NCBI GenBank assembly: GCA_038239345.1
Contig: JBBSEX010000006.1
Coordinates: forward strand, 229,095-293,094
Reading direction: 5' to 3'
Length of the DNA: 64,000 bases
DNA from: JBBSEX01 sp038239345
GTDB taxonomy: Bacteria > Acidobacteriota > Terriglobia > Bryobacterales > Bryobacteraceae
Shown: positions 26,359-35,654 of the stretch, one piece after another
Layout of the letters: every line of letters starts with the position of its first letter
How positions within the stretch are numbered: position 1 is the first letter of the stretch
The notes under the pieces: generated by a model
What the model was told of the DNA's origin: nothing
Seen by the model: only the letters and a program-made list of their open reading frames with translations
The model's database searches: none
Program-made: the position numbers and the translations under genes

Positions 26359-27054
26359 TTACTGCCTACACCCTAACGAGACCACTCGCTTTCCGCTAGC
26401 CGCCACCATTGCTGGATTCGCAGTCGCTAATAATTCTTGCGCTTCGCCGGGCATTCCATCGCGCACATCGAAGCCGGCGGCGAAGGGCGAGAAAGCCGGT
26501 AGAATAATCGCCCGTTGTGAGATCAGGAAAACAGGCAGGCGCTGGTAAGCTCCCGCCGCATCGCGCAATCCGAAGGCTGGGTGAAAGTGACCGGCTATCG
26601 CGCGTTCGTTTTCGCCGACAGCCACTACCCGATCGCCGTGAATGGCTACCAGATTTCTGTGACGCCACTGCATGACGACGGGGATGCCGAGTTCGGCGAA
26701 GTCGCGACCAAAAGCCCGATCGTGATTTCCGCGAACGGCGATTACTTCCGTCTTATTCAGGATCGCTCGCAGGGTTTCTTCGATAGCGGCCCGTTCCCCC
26801 GGCGCCGGTTTGGGAGCGTGCACTAGATCGCCCAGGAATACAATTTTTTTTGGCTGCAATTCATCCATCATCGCCGCCAGCTTTTTGTCCGAAGCCGAAT
26901 CGCGGACTGGACCCAATGCCCCTCGACGCCGCTGCGCCCAGCCGTATCCGAGGTGTGCGTCGGCTACCAGCGCGACGCCGGTTTCCGGCAACCACAACGC
27001 GCCGCTGGCATGGGCCATCAAGCCCGGTTCGAGCTCCAGCGTGGTCACTCCCAT
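26359..27054 (-). CDS. pdeM: Ligase-associated DNA damage response endonuclease PdeM
   Basis: A 231-residue calcineurin-like metallophosphoesterase. Metal motifs are Val-Ala-Asp-Ala-His-Leu-Gly-Tyr-Gly (residues about 30-38), Phe-Leu-Gly-Asp-Leu-Val-His, Val-Arg-Gly-Asn-His-Asp-Arg and Ala-Gly-His-Phe-His-Pro. It is the last gene of the exonuclease-ligase-helicase-PdeM operon and overlaps the helicase gene by 10 bp. The family name comes from this conserved cluster. The role as a DNA endonuclease in repair is known for the family by association and limited biochemistry. Confidence 0.9.
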   Translation of the reverse strand: MGVTTLELEPGLMAHASGALWLPETGVALVADAHLGYGWAQRRRGALGPVRDSASDKKLAAMMDELQPKKIVFLGDLVHAPKPAPGERAAIEETLRAILNKTEVIAVRGNHDRAFGRDFAELGIPVVMQWRHRNLVAIHGDRVVAVGENERAIAGHFHPAFGLRDAAGAYQRLPVFLISQRAIILPAFSPFAAGFDVRDGMPGEAQELLATANPAMVAASGKRVVSLGCRQ

Positions 27055-29555
27055 TCGGCGTACATTTCGGCCACCAGATCGTCCAGCGCTTTATCCGGAT
27101 CCTGCGCCATCAGGGTCTCCCGATTGAATGCCGCGAAAAGCGGTAAGGCAAATGGCGATGGCCGTTTTAGATCGTAAATCTCGAAAGGCGAAGCATACAC
27201 TCGGGCTGCCTGCTCCAGCGCTCGCGTGGCATCGCACTGGTCTTCCAAAGCTTCGCGAACCGCTTCACGCACCAACGGATGTTCCGGCTCGTGCAACAGC
27301 AGAGTTTTATATAGCAACGATCCGCTCCAACTCGACGAGCGCGCCGACGTTTCTCCATGCGGCGTGCGGCGCGGAAGCAACTGTCCCACTTCAGCGATGG
27401 CGCGAAATTTGCGACCCAGCGTTTCCGTATCCTCCAGCGCGCGCCGCAGATCGTCACTCCATCCTTGCGGATTAAATCCTTCGCGAATACGCGCTTCGTC
27501 GGGAGCTTTCCTGGCGTCCACTGACAACAGAAAGCTGTGGTCGTCGAAGTTTGCGACGACACTTCCACCATCGGCCACGCGCCGCGCCATCACCCAGGCC
27601 AGCGATCGATTCACCGCCCGTCCGCCGACCACGTGGAACAGCAACAGCAGCGTGCGCCGGCCTTCGCGAATCCGCTCCACTTGCACTGGCGAATCGATGG
27701 GGATGGGAGCCGCTCGATTTTGCCGCTCAATGAAGCCGATCAAATGTTCGATGGCCGTATCCCCCACACGCCAGTGATCGCGAAGCTCCACCCGGCATGC
27801 ATCGCCGCCACCTTGTTCCCAGGCGCAGCGTAACGATCGTCGGAGGCGCAATTCTTCGGCACCCAGTTGGGCCGAGAGCGACATCTTGCCGCCCATCCAG
27901 CGGGGCGTCCGAAGCCGTTGCCCTGTAGCCGGCTCAACCAGCGCGAGATTTTGATGCAACTGTTTCACGGCGACCGCTTTACCGGCCAACACGAATCCTT
28001 CCCCGGGCAACAGCGACGCCAGGAAATTTTCTTCCACCTCCCCGATGCGCCGGTTGCCGCGGGAGACCACTTTGATTTGATAATCATCGCTGATAACGCC
28101 GGTGTTCAAGTAATACGTCCGCGCTACTTTGCGCGAAGCGACCGCAAATAGTCCATCGCTATCGAACACAATCTTTCCGTACGTCCCATAGGGCCCGAGA
28201 ACCTTTCCGCCACCGGCCAGATACTCCAGCACGGCATCGAAATCCGAGCGTGGCAAATCGGAATAGGGTCCGGCGGCGCGCACCAATGCAAAGGCTTCAT
28301 CGGGATCCCAAGGGCCTTCGATGCTCATCCCAAGCAACACCTGCGCCAATACGTCAAGGGGCGCCGACGGTATTTTCAAAGCATCCAAACGTCCGCTCTG
28401 CGCCGCCTCGCGCAGCGCCACGCATTGCAGCAGATCGGGCAGACTTAGCGGTACCAGCGCTCCTGTCGCTACGCCGTTCACGCGATGTCCGCTGCGGCCG
28501 AGGCGCTGCATGGCGCGGCTGACTCCACGCGGCGCGCCGATCAGTAGCACCTGATCCACGGCCTTGAAATCGACACCTAGTTCCAGACTGGTGGAACACA
28601 CGACAGCCTTGAGAGACCCATCGGCCAATCCGCTCTCGACTTCATGACGCGTTTCCCGATCAACCGATCCATGATGGACGGCAATCTTCTCGTCCCATTG
28701 GGGCAGCAGAATTTTCAAGGCCAGGGCCAGTCTTTCAGCGGCGGACCGCGTGGATGTGAATACAAGACTGCACTGCGCGGCTTCCACCAAATCCGCTACC
28801 GGTTGGGCAACGCGATAGGGATTGTATCCAGCCGCCGGCAGCCATTCACCCGAAGCGGGCGCGGCAATTTCCAGGCGATGTGCCCGGCGCAAATCCACCG
28901 ATGCAATGGCGCAATCGCGATTCCCGCACAGCAAGCTCATCGCCACTTCGGGTGGCCAGGCGGTGGCCGACAATCCAATCCGCTGCATCGGCTCCACGGC
29001 ATGTTGCTCCAAACGTTCCAGTGCCAGCGATAGCATCGAACCGCGCTTATTCTCGGCCAGCGCATGCACTTCATCGACAATCGCGCACCGCGGCGCGAAG
29101 CCTTCCTTACGCCAACCGGCTTGCGAAAGAATCGCGCTCAGGCTTTCGGGCGTCGTCAATAGCAGATGCGGACGCTTGCGCTGCTGCTTGCCGCGATCGC
29201 TGAAATCGGTATCCCCGGTACGAAGGGCAACGCGGATCTGCCGTGCTTCCGGCAAGGCGGCATTCAGGGCCGCCAGCGGCTCGTCGAGATTTCGTTGGAT
29301 GTCACGCCCCAGTGCTTTCAAGGGGGAAATATAGATCGCGCAAACGGAATTCGGCAGACCCGTGGCCTCGGCTTGCTTCGCCAGATTCGATAAGAGCGAG
29401 AGAAACGCGGCGAGGGTTTTGCCACTGCCCGTGGGCGCCAGAATCAGCGTATTCCGGCCAGCCAACGTATACGGGAGTGCCTTTTTCTGAATATCGCTAA
29501 AGCCGGGAAAGCGTTCGTGAAACCAGCGCTGCAGGCTTGGATGAAATTTAATCAT
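27045..29555 (-). CDS. Ligase-associated DEXH box helicase (Lhr core type)
   Basis: An 836-residue Lhr-core helicase. Walker A is Ala-Pro-Thr-Gly-Ser-Gly-Lys-Thr near residue 40, and the DEVH box is Ile-Val-Asp-Glu-Val-His near 165. Motif III is Gly-Leu-Ser-Ala-Thr, and motif VI is Gln-Arg-Leu-Gly-Arg-Ser-Gly-His-Arg. It then has the winged-helix and C-terminal domains of bacterial Lhr-core, without the long C-terminal extension of full-length Lhr. It is a 3'-5' DNA translocase in the repair cluster. It overlaps the ligase gene by 8 bp and pdeM by 10 bp, so translation is coupled. Confidence 0.93.
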   Translation of the reverse strand: MIKFHPSLQRWFHERFPGFSDIQKKALPYTLAGRNTLILAPTGSGKTLAAFLSLLSNLAKQAEATGLPNSVCAIYISPLKALGRDIQRNLDEPLAALNAALPEARQIRVALRTGDTDFSDRGKQQRKRPHLLLTTPESLSAILSQAGWRKEGFAPRCAIVDEVHALAENKRGSMLSLALERLEQHAVEPMQRIGLSATAWPPEVAMSLLCGNRDCAIASVDLRRAHRLEIAAPASGEWLPAAGYNPYRVAQPVADLVEAAQCSLVFTSTRSAAERLALALKILLPQWDEKIAVHHGSVDRETRHEVESGLADGSLKAVVCSTSLELGVDFKAVDQVLLIGAPRGVSRAMQRLGRSGHRVNGVATGALVPLSLPDLLQCVALREAAQSGRLDALKIPSAPLDVLAQVLLGMSIEGPWDPDEAFALVRAAGPYSDLPRSDFDAVLEYLAGGGKVLGPYGTYGKIVFDSDGLFAVASRKVARTYYLNTGVISDDYQIKVVSRGNRRIGEVEENFLASLLPGEGFVLAGKAVAVKQLHQNLALVEPATGQRLRTPRWMGGKMSLSAQLGAEELRLRRSLRCAWEQGGGDACRVELRDHWRVGDTAIEHLIGFIERQNRAAPIPIDSPVQVERIREGRRTLLLLFHVVGGRAVNRSLAWVMARRVADGGSVVANFDDHSFLLSVDARKAPDEARIREGFNPQGWSDDLRRALEDTETLGRKFRAIAEVGQLLPRRTPHGETSARSSSWSGSLLYKTLLLHEPEHPLVREAVREALEDQCDATRALEQAARVYASPFEIYDLKRPSPFALPLFAAFNRETLMAQDPDKALDDLVAEMYAEWE

Positions 29556-31206
29556 GCGGTGCTGTCAGGTTCAATGACGATTCGTACAGCTCCCGAACCC
29601 GGTCCAGCGTGTCGCACTCTTCCGGCTTTTTATCTTTCCGCCAATTCAGAATTCGCGGGAATCGCAAGGCGAAGCCACTCTTATGACGCGGACTTTTCTG
29701 GACTCCATCAAATCCGACTTCGAGTACAATTTCCGGCTTCACCAGCATCACCCGCCCGAATTTATCGGTGGATAATCCCCGCAACAGCTTCGTCATCTCC
29801 TTAATCTCGACGTCGGTTAGACCCGAGTATGCCTTGCCGACATTCAAGTAGCGCTCACCGTCGCGAACGGCGAATGTGTAGTCGGATAAAACCGTCGCCC
29901 GCTTGCCGTGACCCTGCTCGGCGGCCGTAATTACGACGTCCAGAGTCCCGTAGGCGCGCTTCACTTTCAGCCATGTCCCACTGCGCCGCCCGGGTTCATA
30001 AGCACTGCCCCGATGCTTCAACAACAATCCTTCGTTGCCTCGCAGACGAGCTTCATCGAAGGTGCGGTCGAATTCTTCATGCGTCGATGCCACCAATTGC
30101 GGCGATAACAACATCGGGAGTGGTTGGTCGGTCAGGGCGGCCTCAAGCAGTGCTCTGCGCTCTTCGATGGGCGTATCCAGAAGCAGCATTCCGTCGCGGT
30201 ATAGGATGTCGTAAGCCATGAATGCCACTGGAATCGCGGCAATCAGATCGGGCGAGACTTTCTTCCGCGCCAGACGCTGTTGGAGCATCGTGAACGCCAT
30301 CGCCCGGCCATCGCGCCAGGCCAGCAACTCCCCGTCAAGGATCGTACTGCCGGGCAGGTTCTTCATCGCTTCGGCAACTTCGGGGTATGCGCCCGTCACT
30401 TCCTCCATTCCGCGCGAGTAGATATGGACCTGGCCATCGGCGATATGCGCCTGGGAGCGAATGCCGTCGTACTTATCTTCGACGATCCACTCCCCGGGGT
30501 CCTTTAAGTCGTCTAGAGAATCCAGCGGTTTGGCGAGCATGAAATCCATGGGATGGAAAAGTCTCGCCTCGATGGCGTGCAGTTCATCGCGCCGCGCGGC
30601 GAGCGCCACCTGGGCCAGATCGCCTAGCCGATTATTGGCTTCCCGCACGGCTTGATGTTTTAATCCAGTCGCCGCCGCCACGGCTTCTTCCACCATCTTT
30701 TCCTGGAGTCCAATTCGCAGATTGCCGCCGATGATCTTCACGAAATATTTGATCGCCAGCGGCCGGTAAGTGGAGAAGGATTCGGTAAGAATCGCTACCT
30801 TCTCGGCGGTCTTCCTGGTGCGAAACAGGCTTAAATAAATCTCTTCCGCGGCGGCCAGGGTGAGCGGAAGGTCTTTGGTCTTGCCGCCGATCAGGAGGGC
30901 GATGGTTTCCCCGCCATCACCCACTTCACGATGACAAAGGCCGACGGTTTCAGCATCCCAACCGCTGACGACTAAGAGCGCTTCGCGCAACGCCGAGTAA
31001 CCGACGGATAGCGTCTTTGACTCGCTTCGTCCGAACATCGTACCTGTTGTGGGCAACGCCGCCACCGGGCGTCCGCAAAGAAAACGTACCGCCCGCAATA
31101 GATCGTCGTCGGACAGCGGTTTGAAATACGCTGAGAGTACGGCCACCTTCCGCAAGCGGCCGGAATATTTCGCGAGTTCTTCACAAACCAGCGCCAGTTG
31201 GTCCAT
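29548..31206 (-). CDS. ATP-dependent DNA ligase of the repair cluster
   Basis: A 552-residue ATP-dependent ligase. An N-terminal DNA-binding domain (residues 1-200) precedes the adenylation domain with the nucleophile Lys in Val-Glu-Asp-Lys-Tyr-Asp-Gly-Ile-Arg. Later motifs include Asp-Gly-Glu-Leu-Leu-Ala-Trp (III), Glu-Gly-Leu-Leu-Leu-Lys (IV) and Trp-Leu-Lys-Val-Lys (V). An OB-fold domain ends the protein. It seals nicks in double-stranded DNA as an accessory to the NAD-dependent LigA expected elsewhere. The ATG overlaps the exonuclease stop (TAATG) and the end overlaps the helicase start by 8 bp. Confidence 0.93.
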   Translation of the reverse strand: MDQLALVCEELAKYSGRLRKVAVLSAYFKPLSDDDLLRAVRFLCGRPVAALPTTGTMFGRSESKTLSVGYSALREALLVVSGWDAETVGLCHREVGDGGETIALLIGGKTKDLPLTLAAAEEIYLSLFRTRKTAEKVAILTESFSTYRPLAIKYFVKIIGGNLRIGLQEKMVEEAVAAATGLKHQAVREANNRLGDLAQVALAARRDELHAIEARLFHPMDFMLAKPLDSLDDLKDPGEWIVEDKYDGIRSQAHIADGQVHIYSRGMEEVTGAYPEVAEAMKNLPGSTILDGELLAWRDGRAMAFTMLQQRLARKKVSPDLIAAIPVAFMAYDILYRDGMLLLDTPIEERRALLEAALTDQPLPMLLSPQLVASTHEEFDRTFDEARLRGNEGLLLKHRGSAYEPGRRSGTWLKVKRAYGTLDVVITAAEQGHGKRATVLSDYTFAVRDGERYLNVGKAYSGLTDVEIKEMTKLLRGLSTDKFGRVMLVKPEIVLEVGFDGVQKSPRHKSGFALRFPRILNWRKDKKPEECDTLDRVRELYESSLNLTAPHD

Positions 31207-32189
31207 TAGCCTTCCAATTCTTCCGGTCGGGCGATCTCCGCCAGCGGAGCCCGGGCGATAATCCCGCGCTGTTCCAGAATCCTGGCGAAGGGCGACGTAT
31301 AGCCGTGCACAACATCCACTTCCTTAGCGCCGCTGAGCCGGACCATTTCCAACAATTCCTCAAAGTCGCCATGATCGGAATAGGGGATCAATTCTTCGGC
31401 GCCTGCCCGAGCCCGGGCGTTATCGAGAGCCGCCCACCCCGAAACATAAGCTAAGCGAATGTTTTTCATCTTCGCTTCCAGAACACCGCGAAAGTTGGGC
31501 ACCACCACCAGCGCCTTTCCGTCCAGGGCCCGCGATTCATAGGGCATCCAATTGGGGAACGAGTATCCCGCCGCCTCATAAGCCGGGATGAAGCGGGCGA
31601 TTGCGCCGTGGACCGCGGTAGGGATTCCGGCACTACACAGTACATGCGAAATTTCCTGCCCACGACCCAGTGGATAACCAACAAAGGCTGGAATATCGCC
31701 CTCCTCCAGACACTGCCTGGCGAAGCGGACGATCCGTTCGCGCGCCCCGTCGCGATTCAGAAAACGATAGATGGGGAGCCCGAAGGTGGATTCGATGATC
31801 AGCCGGTCGCATGCCGGCATCTCCGTGGTGGCGCCGCAAATCGGCGGACGCAGTTTGATGTCGCCGGTATACACGATCCGCTCGCCCTGGAACTCGATCA
31901 GCAGTTGCGCCGCGCCGACAATGTGTCCTGCGGGAAATGCCGTAAGACGCGCCCCGTTCCATTCCCGCGATTCGCCATAAGCCATCACTTCATCAGCGCC
32001 ACCCGCTTCCGGCCAACGGGCGCGGTAGAATCCTAATGTTTCCGCCGTTCCAAAAACTCGCTCATGCAATCCACCGGCATGGTCGCTGTGCCCGTGCGAT
32101 ATCCAGGTGGCTGGGCAGGGATCGCGGGAATCGAGGGAGAGGCCAATTTCCGGAAGGCAAATACCGCGATGTTGAAAGTCAATGCGCAT
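31206..32189 (-). CDS. Ligase-associated DNA damage response exonuclease (MBL/beta-CASP type)
   Basis: A 327-residue metallo-beta-lactamase fold nuclease related to SNM1/CPSF73. The metal motif is Ile-Ser-His-Gly-His-Ser-Asp-His-Ala-Gly-Gly near residue 32, and Tyr-Thr-Gly-Asp-Ile-Lys provides a further metal ligand. Later motifs are Ile-Glu-Ser-Thr-Phe-Gly and Ser-Asp-His-Gly-Asp-Phe. It is the first gene of the four-gene repair operon. It starts at the ATG at 32187-32189, divergent from the redox protein at 32298, so the operon promoter should lie in the 108-bp gap. Confidence 0.92.
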   Translation of the reverse strand: MRIDFQHRGICLPEIGLSLDSRDPCPATWISHGHSDHAGGLHERVFGTAETLGFYRARWPEAGGADEVMAYGESREWNGARLTAFPAGHIVGAAQLLIEFQGERIVYTGDIKLRPPICGATTEMPACDRLIIESTFGLPIYRFLNRDGARERIVRFARQCLEEGDIPAFVGYPLGRGQEISHVLCSAGIPTAVHGAIARFIPAYEAAGYSFPNWMPYESRALDGKALVVVPNFRGVLEAKMKNIRLAYVSGWAALDNARARAGAEELIPYSDHGDFEELLEMVRLSGAKEVDVVHGYTSPFARILEQRGIIARAPLAEIARPEELEG

Positions 32190-32297
32190 AGTGTCACTTC
32201 ATAGATTACAAACCTGGCACTTTTTAGCCAGGAATTTAGCGCTGCATTCAAAAACGGGCATCCATAAAGCAATGACCGTCGGAATGAGGGCCAGTTA

Positions 32298-33251
32298 TTG
32301 CACGAGCTAGAATCCAAGCCTTGGATGCGGGCCGCCTTATGGGCGGCTGCTGCCTATAACATCGTGTGGGGAACACTGGCGATCGCGGCGCCCTCGGCCA
32401 TGTTCCACTGGGCCGGCATGACAGCGCCAAATTATCCGGAGTTATGGCAGTGCATCGGCATGATCGTCGGCGTTTATGGATTGGGCTATGCGATCGCCGG
32501 CTTCGATCCCTACCGCCATTGGCCCATCGTGTTGGTTGGATTCTTAGGAAAGCTATTCGGCCCCATTGGCTTCCTGGATGCCGCCCTGCATGGCCGCCTT
32601 CCCTGGGCGTTCGGCTGGAATAACGTCACGAACGACCTGATCTGGCTGATCCCTTTCGCCCTGATTTTGCGCGGCGCTCACGCGTTTTATCTGGAAGGCA
32701 AGATCACCACCAGCGGCGAAATTCAGGCGATGGCGTTGCGCGCCACGACACAAGAGGGGCAGTCGGTGCAACAGATGTCCAACGAGGCGCCGGTGTTGCT
32801 GGTATTCCTCCGTCACGCGGGCTGCACATTCTGCCGAGAGGCACTCTACGATCTGTCCGCCAATCGATCGGCGATTGAGGCCCAAGGTACCAAGCTCGTT
32901 TTGGTTCACATGGGGGTGGATGCTGAGAGCGAGCCTTTTTTCTCACGCTATGGGTTGGAAGATCTGCCCCGGATTAGCGACCCGCGGCGCTCTCTGTATC
33001 GGGCATTCGGGTTGACGCGGGGAACCTTGAATGCCCTCTTCGGGCCGAAGGTATGGCTGCGTGGATTTCAGGTGGGAATTCTCGACGGCCACGGAATTGG
33101 TGGATTGGTGGGGGATGGTTTCCAGATGCCGGGCGTGTTTCTGATTTACCATGGCGAAGTGATCCGCAGCTACCGCCACCAGAGTGTCACCGATCGTCCG
33201 GATTATTTACATTTTGCCGCAGACGGTAACACCACGCGTCTCGCCGGGTAG
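32298..33251 (+). CDS. SelL-like thioredoxin-fold redox protein fused to a membrane domain
   Basis: A 317-residue fusion. Residues about 10-130 hold four hydrophobic helices. From about residue 160 there is a peroxiredoxin-like thioredoxin fold with the redox pair Cys176-Thr-Phe-Cys179 in Arg-His-Ala-Gly-Cys-Thr-Phe-Cys-Arg-Glu. That motif resembles SelL/PRXL2-type proteins, some of which carry Sec in place of the cysteines; here both codons are TGC, so it is a Cys form. The TTG start at 32298 has a GAGGG ribosome site, and the ATG at 32325 is an alternative. The role is probably thiol redox at the cytosolic membrane face. The partner is unknown. Confidence 0.75.
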   Translation: MHELESKPWMRAALWAAAAYNIVWGTLAIAAPSAMFHWAGMTAPNYPELWQCIGMIVGVYGLGYAIAGFDPYRHWPIVLVGFLGKLFGPIGFLDAALHGRLPWAFGWNNVTNDLIWLIPFALILRGAHAFYLEGKITTSGEIQAMALRATTQEGQSVQQMSNEAPVLLVFLRHAGCTFCREALYDLSANRSAIEAQGTKLVLVHMGVDAESEPFFSRYGLEDLPRISDPRRSLYRAFGLTRGTLNALFGPKVWLRGFQVGILDGHGIGGLVGDGFQMPGVFLIYHGEVIRSYRHQSVTDRPDYLHFAADGNTTRLAG

Positions 33252-33257
33252 ATCCGC

Positions 33258-33692
33258 GTGCCAAATTTACTGCTGCTCGCCAATCTGGCTGCGACGTTGT
33301 TCATGATAGGCGTAATCTGGTTTGTACAGATTGTCCATTACCCTTTATTTGAGCGCATCGAAGCCAATTTCCCCGCTTACTCGGCGGCCCACCAATCGCT
33401 GACGGGCTGGGTGGTCGGCCCGGTGATGCTGGTCGAGTTGCTTACATCGGCGCTGCTAATTCTGTATTCTCCACTACAAATCAACCGCTTACTGTTGTGG
33501 ATTGGGCTGGCTTTGGTGGGCGTGCTCTGGGTGTCCACGGGAGTGCTTCAAGTGCCCGCGCATCAGAGGCTTAGCGCTGGCTTTGACCCGGCGGTTCATA
33601 AGCGGCTAGTGGCCACAAATTGGCTTCGTTCGGTAATCTGGACCCTCCGCGGCGCTCTTACCCTGGAGTTCGTCTGGCAAACAATGCGGTAA
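33258..33692 (+). CDS. Small integral membrane protein, unknown function
   Basis: A 144-residue protein with a GTG start and four predicted hydrophobic helices. Conserved-looking features are Phe-Val-Gln-Ile-Val-His-Tyr-Pro-Leu-Phe near residue 22 and Pro-Ala-His-Gln-Arg-Leu between helices 3 and 4; both resemble bacterial DUF-type four-helix membrane proteins with His residues in the lipid interface. No enzymatic motif is seen. It lies 6 bp after the SelL-like gene and is probably cotranscribed, so it may take part in the same redox function. Confidence 0.65.
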   Translation: MPNLLLLANLAATLFMIGVIWFVQIVHYPLFERIEANFPAYSAAHQSLTGWVVGPVMLVELLTSALLILYSPLQINRLLLWIGLALVGVLWVSTGVLQVPAHQRLSAGFDPAVHKRLVATNWLRSVIWTLRGALTLEFVWQTMR

Positions 33693-33735
33693 CCGCGGCG
33701 CCCTAGCGTGCATCGTTTCCATAGTCCCAACCATT

Positions 33736-34791
33736 ATGCGAAAGCTTGCCGCGACCTCGATTTGCCTTGCCGGTGCGTTCCTTTACGCCCAGCAGGACAC
33801 CACATTTTCGACCGGCGTTAAGGTGGTAAGCGTACTGGCGACCGTGCGCAATGCGGAAGGTCAAATTATCAAAACGCTGACGAAGGAAGATTTCCGGCTC
33901 GCCGAAGACGACCGGCCCCAGGCGATTCGCTACTTCTCACGGGAAACCGATTTGCCGCTCACGCTTGGACTGTTGGTGGATACCAGCATGAGCCAGCGCC
34001 GCGTGCTGGCCGACGAGAGCCGGGCCAGCTATAAATTTCTACAGCAGGTAATGCGCGAGGACAAGGATCAGGCATTCGTGATTCACTTCGATCGCGAAAT
34101 CGAACTGCTGCAGGACCTGACGTCTTCCCGGAAGAAGCTGGAAGAGTCTCTGAAGCTGCTGGAGGTGCCGGATCCGCAAAGCTGGCAGCAGCCGCGGCGA
34201 TTCCAAGCCGGAACATTTTTCCAGTTTCCCGGTGGTGGCGGACGGGGCGGTGGACGACGCGGTGGCGCGGGCGGTCCGGCAAATGGCGGAATCCATCGGG
34301 CTGGCGGGGGTACCACGCTGTACGATGCGGTCTTGCTGGCGGCGAATGAATTGATGAAGCAGCAGACGGGCCGCAAGGCTCTGGTGATTCTTTCCGACGG
34401 CGTCGATAACGGCAGTAAGGTGTCGTTGACGGAGGCCATTGCAGCCGCTCAACATGCCGACACCCTGACCTACTCCATACTGTTCTCCGACGCCCAGGCT
34501 TATGGTGGCGCACTCCGCGCTAGATTGGGCGGCGGGAATCAGAGTGCCACCGGCAAGAAGGTGATGCAGAGAATCTCCGAACGCACGGGCGGTGGTTTTT
34601 TTGAAGTGTCGAAGAGCCTGTCCATCGACACCGCCTTTGCTCAACTGCAAGAAGAACTGCGCAGCCAGTATAGTCTCGGCTATACGTCAGACCGGCTGGA
34701 CGCAGCCGCAGGTTTTCGGCATATCACGCTGACGGCCAAGCAAAGCGGCCTAATAGTGCAAACCAGAGACGGATACTTCGCCGATAAATAG
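33736..34791 (+). CDS. Exported VWFA-related protein of acidobacterial type
   Basis: A 351-residue protein with a signal peptide (Ala-Ala-Thr-Ser-Ile-Cys-Leu-Ala-Gly-Ala-Phe-Leu-Tyr-Ala). An N-terminal Ig-like strand region contains Val-Val-Ser-Val-Leu-Ala-Thr-Val and Leu-Thr-Lys-Glu-Asp-Phe. The VWA domain has an intact MIDAS (Asp-Thr-Ser-Met-Ser near residue 80) and Leu-Ser-Asp-Gly-Val-Asp-Asn. A Gly/Arg-rich insert lies at about residues 160-185. The order matches the acidobacterial VWFA-related domain family, which is highly duplicated in this phylum. Its role in the envelope is not known. Confidence 0.87.
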   Translation: MRKLAATSICLAGAFLYAQQDTTFSTGVKVVSVLATVRNAEGQIIKTLTKEDFRLAEDDRPQAIRYFSRETDLPLTLGLLVDTSMSQRRVLADESRASYKFLQQVMREDKDQAFVIHFDREIELLQDLTSSRKKLEESLKLLEVPDPQSWQQPRRFQAGTFFQFPGGGGRGGGRRGGAGGPANGGIHRAGGGTTLYDAVLLAANELMKQQTGRKALVILSDGVDNGSKVSLTEAIAAAQHADTLTYSILFSDAQAYGGALRARLGGGNQSATGKKVMQRISERTGGGFFEVSKSLSIDTAFAQLQEELRSQYSLGYTSDRLDAAAGFRHITLTAKQSGLIVQTRDGYFADK

Positions 34792-34832
34792 CAGTGGCCG
34801 GGGAATTGCTCGCCTTCCGTTCAGAGGTCGTC

Positions 34833-35237
34833 ATGCCGGAAAAAAGAACCTTGCAGCAAGCGCAAAAAGACAAGCGGGAAGGTAAGGCTGCCAGTACGCA
34901 GGCCGGTGAGTTCGTGCGCGAAGAGATCGATCACATTCGCGCCGGAAAGCATGGAGCCCGGTCAGCCAAGCAGGCCATCGCAATCGGGTTATCTAAGGCA
35001 CGCCGGGCGGGCGTGAATTTGCCGGTTCCGAAGAAGGGCGCGGCTTCCGAATCCACGCGCAAGAAAGCCGCGCAGGATTCCGCTAAGGGGCATGGCCGCA
35101 AAACGCAGGTGTCAGCGAAGCGTTCGGCGGCAACCACGAAGGCTCTGCAGCGTGAACCCCAGGCAGCGGCATCGCGCCTGGCACTCTCACGCCACGCGAA
35201 GAAAGCCGCGGCCAAGCGGTCCGCTAAGAAGAAGTAG
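34833..35237 (+). CDS. Small basic DUF6496-like protein
   Basis: A 134-residue very Lys/Arg/Ala-rich protein. The ATG at 34833 has GAGG five bases before it and was preferred over an in-frame start at 34794. Residues about 10-60 (Ala-Gly-Glu-Phe-Val-Arg-Glu-Glu, Ser-Ala-Lys-Gln-Ala-Ile-Ala-Ile-Gly-Leu-Ser) resemble the DUF6496 domain. The C-terminal half is a histone H1-like Ala-Lys-Arg repeat region. DNA or RNA binding is likely from charge, but no function is established. Its end overlaps the convergent STAS gene by 14 bp. Confidence 0.65.
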   Translation: MPEKRTLQQAQKDKREGKAASTQAGEFVREEIDHIRAGKHGARSAKQAIAIGLSKARRAGVNLPVPKKGAASESTRKKAAQDSAKGHGRKTQVSAKRSAATTKALQREPQAAASRLALSRHAKKAAAKRSAKKK

Positions 35238-35592
35238 TACGCGCTGCCTGCTCTTCGGTGTCGGTAATGACGAACAGTTGGGTCAAGCGGCTAAGCTCTA
35301 GAATTTCCCGAATCCGTTCGGGAACCGCCACCAGCGCGATCACGCCGCCGGTTTGCTTGATCGAGTTGTAGCCCGCCACCAGACTACCCAGGCCGGCGCT
35401 ATCAAGGTGAGTGAGCTTAGCCATCTGCAGGATCACGCGTTTGTGGCCCTCAGTAACAACCTCGTCCAGCGCCTTGCGCAGGGCGCGGGAACTCTCACCA
35501 AGCGTGATTTTCCCTTGTAGGTCCAGGACCGGAACGCCGCCGGTTTCATGACGGGAAATTTGCAATGTTTTGGTAGTTTTTGCCCGATCCAT
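35224..35592 (-). CDS. STAS domain anti-sigma factor antagonist
   Basis: A 122-residue single STAS domain. The phosphorylatable serine is in Leu-Asp-Ser-Ala-Gly-Leu-Gly near residue 65, as in SpoIIAA and RsbV. Such proteins bind an anti-sigma kinase when unphosphorylated and release the sigma factor. It is divergent from the hybrid kinase at 35655 and lies two genes from a SpoIIE-type phosphatase that could dephosphorylate it. No anti-sigma kinase of the RsbW kind was found in the window. Confidence 0.87.
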   Translation of the reverse strand: MDRAKTTKTLQISRHETGGVPVLDLQGKITLGESSRALRKALDEVVTEGHKRVILQMAKLTHLDSAGLGSLVAGYNSIKQTGGVIALVAVPERIREILELSRLTQLFVITDTEEQAARTTSS

Positions 35593-35654
35593 TCGACGAT
35601 GAGAATATCACGAGTCATTTAATGTGCGTATGCTGAGATTGTTATGAGGACCAT

